Positions 22,501-34,449 of a stretch of DNA of 64,000 nt are shown here, in pieces; position 1 is the stretch's first letter, and each line of letters begins with the position of its first letter. Both the position numbers and the translations under genes were made by a program. Below the pieces are notes generated by a model. It ran no database searches and was not told the DNA's origin. It saw nothing but the letters and a program-made list of their open reading frames with translations. The stretch covers positions 1 to 64,000 of the forward strand of contig NW_024067789.1 in the NCBI RefSeq assembly GCF_009389715.1. The letters are read 5' to 3'. This DNA is from Phoenix dactylifera (taxonomy: Eukaryota; Streptophyta; Magnoliopsida; Arecales; Arecaceae).

Positions 22501-23270
22501 AACACGTAAACGGCACAAAGAGAAAGTTATGGGCTAAGTTATCTGGTGGCATATAACTGGAGTGCATTTCTCAATATCAGCAATCTATGGCTACCAGGAA
22601 TTGCAAGTGAATCAGCGAAATTACCTTCTCGTTTGAACTGCATAATTAATCCATTTTGACCTAAAATTCCCCGGCGTGATTTCATCAGTTTCTTTTTTTG
22701 TTCCCCTTTTTTTCTCACCATTCTGTGTATACTTAGAGTTTATTGTTAAAAGAGGATAAGCACAATTACTCATCTTCATGCTTCCATTTATGTATGTATG
22801 TATGTAGGTAGATTGGTTTTAGAGTGGAGGCCGGACTGATCCACATCTCTCCCTACCCTGTGTTTGTTATTGTTCTCTCTTAATTAAAACACGGTGGAAA
22901 TTAGAAGTGTTTTAAACGTAAATACCATCCACATCTCTCCCTACTCTGCGTTTGTCATTGTTTTCTTTTAATTTAAGCACGGTGGAAAATTAGAAGGGCT
23001 TTAAGCGCAAAAAACCAAAAAATGACCAATTTTAGGAATACGAAGCACATAATTAAATTATCCCATCTCTCACTCGTATTATAACGATAATATGTCGCAA
23101 GGCAGCTATATTTATTACATGTAACGTCGCGGCGAACGGCCGGACTGCGGCCGCAGTCTCCCGCTCTTTTGAATAAATCACGTGCACGGCACGTGCAATG
23201 TTCTCGTGGACCCCTTTTTTTTACCCCTCCCTCGTCCCATCCCTTTTTATGGTTTTCCGCTATAGGTCGT
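19522..23270. other. hnRNP 3' UTR and intergenic region
   Basis: The first few hundred bases are probably the 3' UTR of the hnRNP gene (T-rich, up to about 19850). The rest is AT-rich. It holds a (TTC)n tract at about 22147-22166, a TATG-type tract near 22790, and an 85-90-bp tandem duplication (about 22840-22927 and 22928-23012). No gene is recognised here. Confidence 0.5.
22840..23012. repeat. Two-copy tandem duplication, about 88 bp
   Basis: CCACATCTCTCCCTAC begins both copies, followed by TTTGTTATTG/TTTGTCATTG and CACGGTGGAAA. The copies differ by scattered substitutions, so it is an old duplication upstream of the NOP2-type gene. Confidence 0.7.
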
Positions 23271-23284
23271 AACCCTAGGGTTTA
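23271..23284 (-). promoter_or_regulatory. Telo-box in the NOP2-type gene promoter
   Basis: AACCCTAGGGTTTA reads as AAACCCTA on the - strand and AACCCTA on the + strand, about 75-85 bases before the likely start codon. Telo-boxes are typical of plant promoters for ribosome-biogenesis and translation genes, which fits the encoded rRNA methyltransferase. Confidence 0.6.
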
Positions 23285-23355
23285 TTCTTTTCTTCCCCGA
23301 AACTTTTCGACTGTTCCTCTCTTTGCCGCCCTCTCCTCATTCCCGCTGAACGCCG

Positions 23356-26300
23356 ATGGGCTTCTCGGAAGCAGCAGGTGGCTGCGAAACCCCCGAAGCC
23401 AAATTCGAAGAAGAACAAGAAGCCGCAGGAGAAGGACGAGGAGGAGAGAGACCTCCTCTCTTCCAACCTGTCCATGACGTCGAACCCCTCGACGGCGATT
23501 CCGGCCCCGAGGACGAGGAGGGAAGAAAATGGCAGCCAAGGGTCCGACCTCGAAGACGAGCTATCTCGATCGGACGTCTCCTCCGATGGGGACCCTTCAC
23601 CGATGACTTCCTAGGAGGCAGCGACAATGGTCTCATCTCTATCTCTGATTTATGCCTTCTTTTGGAGGTTTTGGGTTCGGAGTGGGATTTGTTGTGATTA
23701 TTTTTTGTCGGGTTATTATAGAGGAAGGAGAGGAGGCGAGGTCGGAGTCGGACGAGTCTGATTTAGAGGCGAAGTCAAGAGCGATTGATGAGGCAAGGCG
23801 AGGGCAGAGGCGGAGGCAGAAGAGGAATTGAGGCTCAATATAAAGAAGAGTCGGATGAGTTCAGATTGCCGATGACAGAGGTTTTGTGAATATGCTGCTT
23901 CTTTTGCTCATTTTCAGCATTATTTTGGATTTATAGCTCACGTTTCTTAAAAATTTTATATTACAGGAGCTCGGAGAAGAAGCTCGTCAACCGCCGAATC
24001 TTCCGACTCTTCAGCGGAGGATAAAAGAGAGTGCGTAGGATTGATCTCCGATGCTCCGTGCCTTTTAAAAAATTCTTCTTGTGATTATGTAATATTTTTT
24101 TTGGGTTGGTTGATTAAAATCTTCTGGGATTGTTGTCTGTCCAGTTGTTCGTGTTCTCACGAACTTCAAGACTCTGAGGCAGGAGGGGACCTGTCGGAAG
24201 AATACATTGGCCAGCTCAAGGCGGACATAATGTCTTATTATGGCTACAATGAGTTTCTTGCCGATGGTTTTATGAGGTATGAAGCTCTTCATTTGTCTTT
24301 GTTGGTTTATATTAATTCGGGATTTCCTCCCTTTTCCATGTTTTACGCTTTGTCTTTCTCTATGTCTAGATGTTCTCGGCTGTTGAGCTCATTGAACTGT
24401 TGGAGGCTTTTGAAAAGAATCGACCTGAATGCTTGCGTACAAACACTTTAAAGGTACCTGTTGTTATTTTTCTTTCATTTAATGTGACATGATAATTGGT
24501 ATGCCATCATACCCATTTATGTTTTCTTAAAATAGCTAACTTTCACCTAGTGATTTCAAAGTAAGTTTAACACTGTTTTTTAGTTTTGTGTAAATTGCTT
24601 ATTTAGCTGTATATGCTTAATCACTCCATATTTTTTTCCTGGTATAGACTCGTAGGCGGGATCTTGCTGGTGTTCTAATAATAGAGGGGTCAATCTAGAT
24701 CCAATAGGGAAGTGGTCAAAGGTACCGATGGATGTCCGGTTGGTTTAATTCAGACATATAATCAGTTACTTGGAGTTAAAGCTATTCATGGTATAAAATG
24801 ACAGGTTGGGCTTGTGGTATATGAGTCACAAGTGCCTACTGGTGCAACTCCTGAATATCTGGCCGGCACTACATGGTATCTAATGTTTCAACTCCAACGA
24901 TCTTATTGTATTGTCCATCGACATTTCTGGATTTTCTTAAGAGAGATGATTAATGTTTATTTTGTGCAGAGACAAGCTGCAAATTCTTTTTTACCTGTCA
25001 TGGCGCTTGCTCCTCAAGAAAAGGAACGAATTGTTGATATGGCGTAGATATTCTGGTCATATGCTTGAAGAAAGTTGTTCATTCTTATATCAATAAGTTC
25101 ATTCAGTTAACTGCTATTCATCACAGACTACTACTCTAATTACAGAATAACTTAAAGCATGGCCACTGTAGATTTTATCATAATTGAAAATATACTAAGA
25201 AAATCAGTCAGGCATTGGATGAATTAGGCTTCACTGTGTTGTCAAAGTTCCAATTGCTCTGCTATAAAAACAACAATTTTCTTGTGTTCTGACTATAAGA
25301 GAAGTTGTTAGAATGGACAAGGCAACAGAGGTCCATCATTTCCTTATCTGGACCCCAATCTCGATCTAAGCTTGAATAGTTGTGGTGTATTTAAATCTAG
25401 TTGGACCCAACACAAGCTGAGATCTCTGCCAGGTCTTGAAGTTAAACTGCAAATCTATTTGTAAGCTTATTGCTTCCACTCTTCAAGCTCTAACGCACCT
25501 TTATAGGCAAAGAATAATCTTAAATTATATGACAAAAGGCGTTTGCAAGGAACAAAAAATACTTCTAACCGAAAGCTTCTAAACCTGTGGAGTTATCCAC
25601 TGTAGCCTCCCCAACTAGTCAGTTGCTACAAACCAAAGAAAATGACCCCGAAACATTGATTTAAAAAGAAAAGGAACCTTTGAGACACACCCTATTTGGT
25701 GATATTCTGAATGGTTTGTGCCTGCAATAGTATCTGGTTACAGCTTCGGTTACTGATGGCACTTGGTAGGCATCTTCAAGAGCCCTAAAGTAGTCTTGAT
25801 CATGCAGTTGTTACAATGAGAATGACTTGATAATTGGATAGTTTAAGTATTTATAAACCTAGAGTTTGATAATGCAAGTCGTTTAGTGTTTATCATCCAG
25901 ACCGGTTGCTTATTACCTTTTTTGAAAATTTTTAGTTTGAAATTTATTTTGTTCCACACTTATCTGCTTATATATTATTATATGCTCCTCCAGGGCTGCT
26001 CCAGGAGGTAAGACGACGTACATTGCAGCTCTTATGAAGAATTCTGGTAAATGCAATGCATCCTACCTAAGTGTTTGCATGCCTAGCTAATATGTTTCTT
26101 CAAATAGATTCTCCTATCTTGTTTACATTATTTTGGATGGGTTCAGATGGGCTGGTGGGCCCCCGGTCAGAAATTGCCATCCCTAGTTGTAGCTATGCAC
26201 ACTATATACGTTCCTGTACTAGTATTAAAACAATTTAGTATTAACAGTATAGAAGTATATGTATCTCCTAATCTGAGTTACCTTTTTACGAAAGGCAAAA

Positions 26301-29300
26301 ATGCGTGGCGGCCAACATTTCCCAAACAAAATTCTCTATTTGAAGAAATGCATGAGTGGATCAGTTGCAAATCTTGATAATTTGAAAATGGCTTTGTAAT
26401 TTGTCAATTACAACTTTCGAGGATCTCATACACGCCTTCCTTAGTTATGTGCACCTTTTCTCCATCTTTCCTATCTGTGATGCATCTAGTACTAGTAATG
26501 ATCTGCCTTTCTATTCTTTGCATATAATCAATCAGTTGAATACTTAAAGCTGTACATTCTAAATGATTGATTAGATAAGCATGTTATCAAATCAATGTTT
26601 TTCTAAGCTGATTTGGCCTTTTCATTTCTAAGCTGTTAATCTTGACTATATCCTGTCATCATATATTACAATTCTGTATTTCTCTAGTTTTATTTTATTT
26701 TATTTTATTTTTTGAAAATCTCCTTAATCTCCCAGGAATACATTTATGCAAATGAGTACAGGAACCAAGGCTTAAGTCACTGCTAGCAAATATACATCGT
26801 ATGGGTGTGACAAACACTGTAGTGTGCAACTATGATGGGAAGGGATGGTTAGTATATTATCTTCTATATGGTACTGAATATCAGCTGTATGCTGTTATTT
26901 CTTATCGTGAATAGCTGATTGTCGTCTTTGTTTTGTGGCTTTTATGTTTTGTGCTTGTTCTCTTGACGTCAAAATGAATTGAAATTTTTAGTCTTGGATA
27001 TTTTTAAAATATTTTCAATCAAGGTCTGTAGTATTGGAACTGGCACTCGTGCCAGTAGGGCAGTGGTATGGTATGGTACTGTGCCGAGCTGTTCTGGCAT
27101 GAACTGACATGGGAGAGGGAGAGGGAGAAGAAGAGAGAGGAAGAGAGGGAGGGAGGGAGGAAGGGAAAGGGAGAAGGAAAGAATGGAAAAGAGAGAGGGA
27201 GGGAGGAAGGGAGGAGGAGGAGAGAGTGGCGGAGAGCGAGAGAGGCGGAGGGGGTGGGGTTGAGGGCTTTCGAAGCCTTCTCTCCTCCACGATGTTGGCA
27301 TGCGGGAGGAACCCCGATTTTGAAATGAAACAGGGGTGTTGGCTCCTTTATTTTTATTCTTTTGAAATTTTTTAAATAAATCATCTAAAAGGGCTGAAGC
27401 CCCTGTTCCGGCACCGGTACGGCTCTGTCCTTCCCTCTCTCTTCCGCCCTTCCTCTCTCTCTTTTCTTCTCTCTCCTCCTCCCTCGCTGGTTTCTCGATC
27501 TAAATGCTGTATTGTTCCGATCGGCGCCGGTACGTCTCGGTATGCCTCGATTCAAGTGGTTCAGGACGGGTACCGGCGACCTTGTTCTCAATTGAGATTT
27601 TGTTATATCTCATGTTGTGCAGACCATATTCTTGTTTTCAGATGTCTAGTAGTTTTTTTAAGGAAACATCTCCTCATTTTTATACATATCTCGTGTGTTG
27701 TTTTCCTTCATCAATGAATTTGATGAATTTGATTATTGTGTCAGCATACTTCATCAGCCTGCGTGATTTTTGTGTACACTTGCTTGTCCAGTAGAATAAA
27801 ATATTGAAATAATTACTGAGGATTGTTTTTGCTGAATGCAAGAGATTAGAGCAGTAGGTAATTAGAAAATTGAAGTTATTGATGATGTGGTATCTTTTGA
27901 GTTCAGCTATCGAAGGTTCTTGGGTTAAATTCTGTTGATAGAGTATTACTGGATGCCCCCTGCACCGGCATTGGAGTGAGTTTAGCTTGTCACCTTCTCT
28001 TACAGCATGTAGTTCTTATTTCTTGTACGAACTGTTCAACTAATGAGTGGCTTGACCTTTTTGTTCTTTGAAGACTATCTGCCCAGAGCAACAATCTATT
28101 AAAACATCCAAGTCCATTGAAGATGTACAAAATTGTGCTTTCCTGCAAAAGGTAAGTTGGCTTTTTCTTTAGCAGGTGATGTTTCTTTGACATTGTTGAA
28201 ATGATCAGATCACGACTTCTCCATTTTTGGGAATGAGGCTTAATTAACACCTTTTTTTATTTATTCTCAGCGGTTGATGTCCCTTAAAAAGGCCTGTCAT
28301 GGGTTTTTCGGTTGAGTTTAGGGTGCTCTTCAAGTCTCATTTGTTTAAATGTCTTCTACATTTAGGAAGTCTAGATTCTAGCGAGCCTATTAGTGCTTTA
28401 GGTTCACAATATTAAAAATCATGCTTGTGTCATGCACATTGTATTCTGTTTTCTCTTGCAAACTGCTACCCCCCCACCCCCAAATCCACCCACCCGCGTT
28501 GCGCGCGCGCGCGCAGAGAGAGAGAGAGAGAGAGAGAGAGAGTTACAAGAGTTGTAAAAGATACAATAATATATGCTAACATTTGCATAAGTGACCGAAA
28601 TTCTTCCTATTCTAGATATTTTAGTGTTATCTCAATTAGTTAGAAGAACAATTGATTTGTCTAACCAAATAACATATTCTTTATCATCTCTAACGTGCCT
28701 GCTGAAATAAAAAATATAAGATGCACACCCTGCTGACAAACGGTCTCTCTTGTTAGATTAAGATTAGCCCCTTTTGTTGTGGACAATGATATTATTTTTC
28801 TCCAGCTACTCACTTCTCTGAGAAAGGTATCAGCTGTGTATATTTGAGAACACTATCTCTTGATTCCATTTAGCACACGAGGGTTTAATTTGGGACCTAT
28901 TACCACCTTGCCAATCAAATCCATTTACTTGATATCCAATTGTCTATTTTTGTATGTGCATTCTCCTGATTTATGTTCATTGAATAATCAGATTCAGATG
29001 GGCAATTATATATTGATTTCCTGAATGTGTATTAATGTTCTTGCAGCAACTGATTTTAGCAGCAATTGATTTAGTGGATGCTAATTCAAAATCAGGGGGG
29101 TACATAGTTTACTCAACTTGTTCTGTGATGATTCCTGAGGTTTGTATAAAACGTGAATGCCTCCTAAGTTAATTAAAATTCAAGATTAACATGCTATTGT
29201 TTTAAGGCATTTCTTTATGTCTTGCAGAATGAAGCAGTTATAGACTATGCACTCAAAAGAGAGATGTAAAGCTTGTGCCATGTGGATTGGACTTTGGTCG

Positions 29301-32300
29301 CCCAGGGTATGTTACAATTAATTTTTTTACATTTTTTACACTCTTATAATAGCTTGAACTTTATGGCAAGTTTCTCTGTTGTCCAGATTCATTCGCTTTA
29401 GGGATCAGCGGTTTCATCCTTCTTTAGAAAAAACAAGGCGGTTTTATCCCCATGTAAACAACATGGAAGGCTTTTTTGTGGCCAAGGTAAATGATTTTCT
29501 AAAATATATCAAACAAAAGGGTTCAACTCAATTTTTTGGTGATTTATATTCAAAAATAGTAACTTGTGTTATTTCATGTAGCGATACACACAAAGTTGAC
29601 TCTTTGGCTATGAACTTGAGCTGTGCTTTACCTGCATTTCTTTATCTGCAATAATATTCTTTATTATTGACATAGAACATCTTAACACGAGTTAATGTCA
29701 AACTATTTTCTTAATGTATACCACTAAGAAATTGCATAGCATACCTTTATAATGAATAAGTTGTCTGTGTACCTATCCCTTGAAGATACATTGATGTTGT
29801 ATCAGCATTGGTTAAATATGGCGACTTTGAGACACATGGGTAGTGTATAGTAGTTAAAATATAAAGCACAACATAAAGGAGGTGCAATTTTCCTTATGTT
29901 ATTGCACAGATATACACCAAGATTGGATGTGATTAAAGTTGCACCATACGCTATTTTAATCGCTTGTCTCTTCAGACCTGTCATAAATGAATTATGGAGA
30001 AGGGGCTGCATGGTTCATGTATTTGTGAATATGCTGTCTGTGGGGAAAATAAACATGTGATTGGTAAAATTAATATGATGGAAGGAAGATCAAGGAAGGT
30101 TATAAATAACAAATGAAACTGAAATCTGAAGTACATAGAAAACCACAAAGCATAATGATGTCTGAAAATCTGCCATAAAATTTTATTTATTATCTGGGAT
30201 CAGTTACACCAAAGACTGCAAGGATAGAGCAGTGCTGATGAAATTTTGAAGTCTTACATGAGATCAGCAAGCCGTAGGAGTTTGGAAGATCCAAAACAAG
30301 AACAAGGTTGATATTATTATTGTTGTTAAAATTTCCATTGATACGAATGATGCATATATTTAAGGTAATACATATGAAGATGAAATCACTTCATAGGATA
30401 CGTGTTACGGTTTACAAGGATATGGTTTGAATAATTACATTAGAGAGGTGATGGAACCTGTTGGGTTTTTCAAACGTCTTGAACTAATATCTCGAAGGCC
30501 TTGGTTAGAGATGCCCTAAATTTGTGTAGTACAGCTGAATGGGAAGAGTTGACATAGGACATCTTGGACGGAAATCTGCAGGGAACAAGTTGGAAAGGCT
30601 TGAGCTGACAAAAGGTGTGTGATTGGTGGAAGGAGTGATGAAACTGTAATTAATATGAAAAAAAACTCTTGGTGGTTTATGATTTATAATTTGTTTTACT
30701 GCATTGAATTGTCTTGATGGCCTAGAAACGCCTGATAGCTAGGCAATCATCCCTTTCTGGTCCTAGCAAATTTTAGGGGTTTTGTTGCTATCATGGGCTT
30801 TCTTTAAATCAGTTTAAATTTTAAGTTAGTTGGAGCTATATATACTAGTCTCAGGCTGTTAGTAAAAGTTGTTTTGTACTAGATGTAGTAGTTGAAATCA
30901 TGCATTTTAAATTAAATGATCTAGATTACTTCTAGGGTTTCTTCAATTGTAAGCCTGATATGTTTATCCCTTATCTTTTAATCCACAAGGCTTATACAAA
31001 ATGGTTATCCTAGGAAACTCTTGCCAAATAACTGAAAGAGTTCACTCTTGCCTTTCCGCCATATTTGCTGCCTATACATTTCTGCCTCTTCTTGCCATGC
31101 ATTGAGCATTTCATATTAGATTCTGAAGGAACACGTGACAAGAGCTTGGAAGTTCTAGCGGTGGCGGATTTCCTTTCTCAAGCTTTCCAGCTACTTAGCT
31201 AGCCAATGCTTTGATGCTCAAGCTTCTGTCTCCATTTGGCTAAACAGCTCTTCAGTGCTTGAGTATCTATTGCAGCTCCTTTGGCTAAAGGGTATGATAT
31301 GAGCATCTCTCCTGCATGCTTTGCAGTTTCCACCTCCATTAAGTAATCTTACCATAATGGCTTCACCGCCACTGCACAAAGAAGTAAAAAAAAACAGTAA
31401 TTCACACACAAAAGGGAGAAAAAAATTCAAGCCAAAAATTTCAGTCCTCATTCTGATGCGTCATTCCAAATATATATGAACTTTCTTTTTCTTTCTACTT
31501 TAACATTTAGGCATTCTTGCTTTAACCCAAAAGAAGGGAACACATTTAGACTTTCTTTATTTCCTTGTTATTTAATCCGAATTTTTCCCACCTGAGTATC
31601 CTGTTCCTTACTGCATTTGCCCTTTGCATATTGATACTCTTTCCATCGTACAACTCTCTTAACTTCCAAGCTGTGTTCTATCACACAACACATTGTCATG
31701 CCTTTTTCTTTCCCCCAATCCCTTTGGGAATATCTCCATTTATCTTCTCATTTTTTCCATGACTTGTGCTGATGCCTTATGTCAATTAATCTTCCATTAA
31801 AGTTAGTTGGTCATCAATATTAAGCTTCCTAGTTAAACTGTATTTTACATTAGAACTTGACAACTTCTTCCATCATGATGTATTTTATAAAGTAATATAG
31901 CACTTCAACTACAAAATATCGATCAAAATGAGAAGAAACATGATGAAGTCTTTTAATGCATCAACACGAAGCACCAGACTCCAAATTTTAGATACCTTTC
32001 CATATGTCCAAAACAACATACTTCGTTGTTCTATTCCCCAGACTAGTATATCCTGTTCATCAACTATAGTTATGTGTAGACAGAAGTGCACATTTGACCG
32101 AATTGTACTCAATTTATCTGCAAGGCTTGCATCTCTCTTTTTCTCTGTGTAGAACAATTGGTAATATTGCTCCAAGTATATATTGATGTGTGGTCTAACT
32201 TTCGCAATTTTGTTATAATTACTTCCTACAGCTGAAGAAGCTAAGCAATTCCAAACCAGCAGCTTCAGAAGCTCCTAAGACATCAGAAAAAACAGAAGAG

Positions 32301-32724
32301 GCAGCAGTTACTGATGACAATACGGATGTACAACTGATGTCCCAAATGAAAACCTGAAAAGCTAAAAATTTTGAAAAAGGGTAAAGGAAAGAAAAAGAGT
32401 GGTCTAAAAGGGGAACCCCAAATGAAGGAAAGGTATCACCTACATCCAAAGCCAAGCTGAGGAAAAAACGGAAATTTCCTTCTAGAGAGGAAATTTCCCA
32501 AGCTAGGTAAGGCTTCTGTGATCTGCATCATCCTATCTTCCCTGTCATTCATGGTTATTAAATATCTTTTCCATACAGTTCCCTTTTAGATTAGAGTTTT
32601 TAATTATGAATCCAAGAGCATATTCTCTCTCTGTCCTGGATGGGATATTTTCTTTTTAAAATCTTACATATGAATCACTAACAGAGAGGAGAAACGGAAA
32701 GCCTTGAAGAAGAGAAAGGTCTGA
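23356..32724 (+). CDS. NOP2: NOP2/NSUN1-type rRNA cytosine-C5 methyltransferase gene, 17 exons, frame broken by one-base indels
   Basis: Nucleolar enzyme expected to methylate a cytosine of the 25S rRNA using S-adenosylmethionine. Exons read: 23356-23629, 23722-23880, 23967-24030, 24145-24276, 24370-24453, 24648-24721, 24805-24875, 24970-25043, 25994-26046, one beginning about 26737 and ending about 26848, 27907-27975, 28074-28151, 29047-29139, 29228-29306, 29387-29486, 32232-32506 and 32685-32724. Order: Lys/Glu-rich N-terminus, the RNA-binding-side helix ([15 protein letters not shown]), SAM loop [16 protein letters not shown] with the first cysteine, [12 protein letters not shown] with the catalytic cysteine, [22 protein letters not shown], then a basic tail ending KALKKRKV. 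The ATG at 23356 needs one extra base removed soon after to enter the frame. About a dozen single-base deletions lie in exons 1, 2, 4, 6, 7, 10, 14 and 16, yet the residues on both sides stay conserved and the introns keep GT-AG. Confidence 0.85.
27050..27600. repeat. Purine-rich / pyrimidine-rich inverted block in a NOP2-type gene intron
   Basis: A GA-rich run on the + strand (about 27108-27245) is followed by a CT-rich run (about 27422-27487), so the two could pair. The block is bordered by GGTACCGG-like words, such as CACCGGTACGG near 27412 and CGCCGGTACG near 27524. It may be an inserted non-coding element, but no clear TIRs or target duplications were found. Frames through it are low-complexity. 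Confidence 0.5.
28499..28542. repeat. (GC)n(AG)n compound microsatellite
   Basis: About eight GC dinucleotides followed by about fourteen AG dinucleotides, in the intron after exon 12 of the NOP2-type gene. Confidence 0.9.
29487..32231 (+). other. Long intron 15 of the NOP2-type gene
   Basis: 2.7-kb AT-rich intron between the exon ending in GFFVAK and the exon starting LKKLSNSKP. Short frames on both strands show no domain. No LTR, TIR or tandem repeat stands out. Confidence 0.6.
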
Positions 32725-33838
32725 GGAGCAATGGAAGAGCAAGGGAGAACAACCTGATGAATTGATGCAGGGAGAAGAGGGAACCCTCAGTTGCTCGGTT
32801 GACTTGTTGCTAGCTATCAAACTGGATTCAGATCGGGCCACAACAAATTTTGGATGCCGAAAAATTGATATAGTTTTGGGTCTTCCGTGCAGGCTTTTAA
32901 TTTATCCTGAGCCATTCATGCTATCATTTCCCATTTTTTATTGGAAGTTGCCTGTCGGGACTGCCAAAATATACTGTTCTACGATTTCTAAATATATATC
33001 TAATTATTGTTGTTTCTCCCTCGGATATTTACCTGTAGCATGAAGTGGTCTGCTTCAATAATTTCTCTAGAACATGTGTACAACAATATTATGATTGTTT
33101 TTGCTGATCTTCATGATTGTTTTATTGCCACATCATGGCTCCAGTAACGGAACATGTAAGATGGTCTAGCGAGGTGGTGCCTCTGCCGATCAATTAATGG
33201 ATGTGCGGTCTGTGGTGCTTGGGTCTACCAGTATGGCTGAATTTTTTGGTTTTTTTTTTGAAATTTTGAAATTTTGGGACCACAGTTTTTGGACTCCGAT
33301 GCACTGAGATGACCTGTTAATGGGAGCTTATGAGCTGAGTCTATTGTTAGAGTTCTTCGACTAATTTTCAGTTGAAAATTAACTGCCCTTGCTATGATAT
33401 CCTGGCACGTCATGGTTGACAAAATCCAACCTTGAGCACATATACGGGAAAACATTAAGGCTTGAATGGTTTGCGCCAATTTATATGTAGTTCATATACC
33501 ACAACAACGATTCTCTCCGGTTGTAACTATACTAGAATGGGGTGGCTGTACTTATAGTAAAATAGGTGAGCAGTCGTTGTATCAAAAAAAAAAAAAAAAT
33601 CTCCCTCTCGTATATCTGTTTCTTTTCATGGTTTATCAAGGCTGGACTCCTATATTTAAACCTTTTGGCATCTCTACGGTGTAGGATTCCTTCTTATACC
33701 AATTTGTATTGTTAAAGTTGGTGCGCACAAAAAAATAGAGTGAGAGATTCTTTCATAACAAATGCAGAAATATTATGATCCAATGAAAATTGATACATCA
33801 AAGTGCATCAAAGTGTGGTTGATTGTATTGATATGTAT
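32725..33838. other. 3' UTR of the NOP2-type gene and intergenic region
   Basis: AT-rich sequence with a run of about 16 A near 33584-33599. No gene is seen. Confidence 0.5.
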
Positions 33839-34387
33839 TGATGGTAGAAATATTGAACATCTCGACTTTGGATTAGGCCGATCTCGTTGACCTTGGTATA
33901 AATCGAGATGAACAATATCTCGACCTCGGATTAGGCCGACCATGTTGACCTCGGTATAAATCGAGGAGAACAACTTAGGCAATAGTGGAGGAGCCAATCA
34001 GCATATGTCGATAGAAACTAATAATTTTGGCAATCGGCAATCAAGGCAGCACTACAGTCGGTGCACGATCAGCGTCGTATGCCGCCCATGCTGGTAAACG
34101 TATAACTGGCTATTAATGCACATTGCATCAAATTAGATAACGACAAAATAAATTACCCTAAGGTGTAGTCTAGGAGTCCTCAAGTATGTGAAGTTCGTTT
34201 AGAGAACTCTACTATGTAAAAAATTTCTCTTTTCTACACTATTGCTTCTCTATTCTAAATTAGGCGTTGGGAGGGTTCTCGCCGGAAACTTTTCCACACC
34301 CTCGGCAGCCTTGTTCAGCTCAGTTCTTGCTGACCTCAGGGTCAACTGAGCTGCGCTCCTAACTGGAACCGAAATTTTGCGGTAACA
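33839..34387 (+). repeat. 5' LTR of the 6.1-kb element
   Basis: Begins TGATGGTAG and ends GCGGTAACA. Partner is 39393-39967. Confidence 0.8.
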
Positions 34388-34389
34388 TA

Positions 34390-34407
34390 TTGGCACTAGA
34401 GAAAGGG
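34390..34407 (+). other. Primer-binding site of the 6.1-kb element
   Basis: TTGGCACTAGAGAAAGGG, two bases after the 5' LTR. Differs at two positions from the site in the 13-kb element. Confidence 0.7.
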
Positions 34408-34449
34408 CGCCAGTTACACTGACATCAAGCGAATGGAGAAATTGTCAAC

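Noticed and set aside
23356..23697. 113-codon frame at the start of the NOP2-type gene as its own gene
   Set aside because: Beyond the ATG the conserved Lys/Glu-rich N-terminus lies in the neighbouring frame. This frame runs on into the intron.
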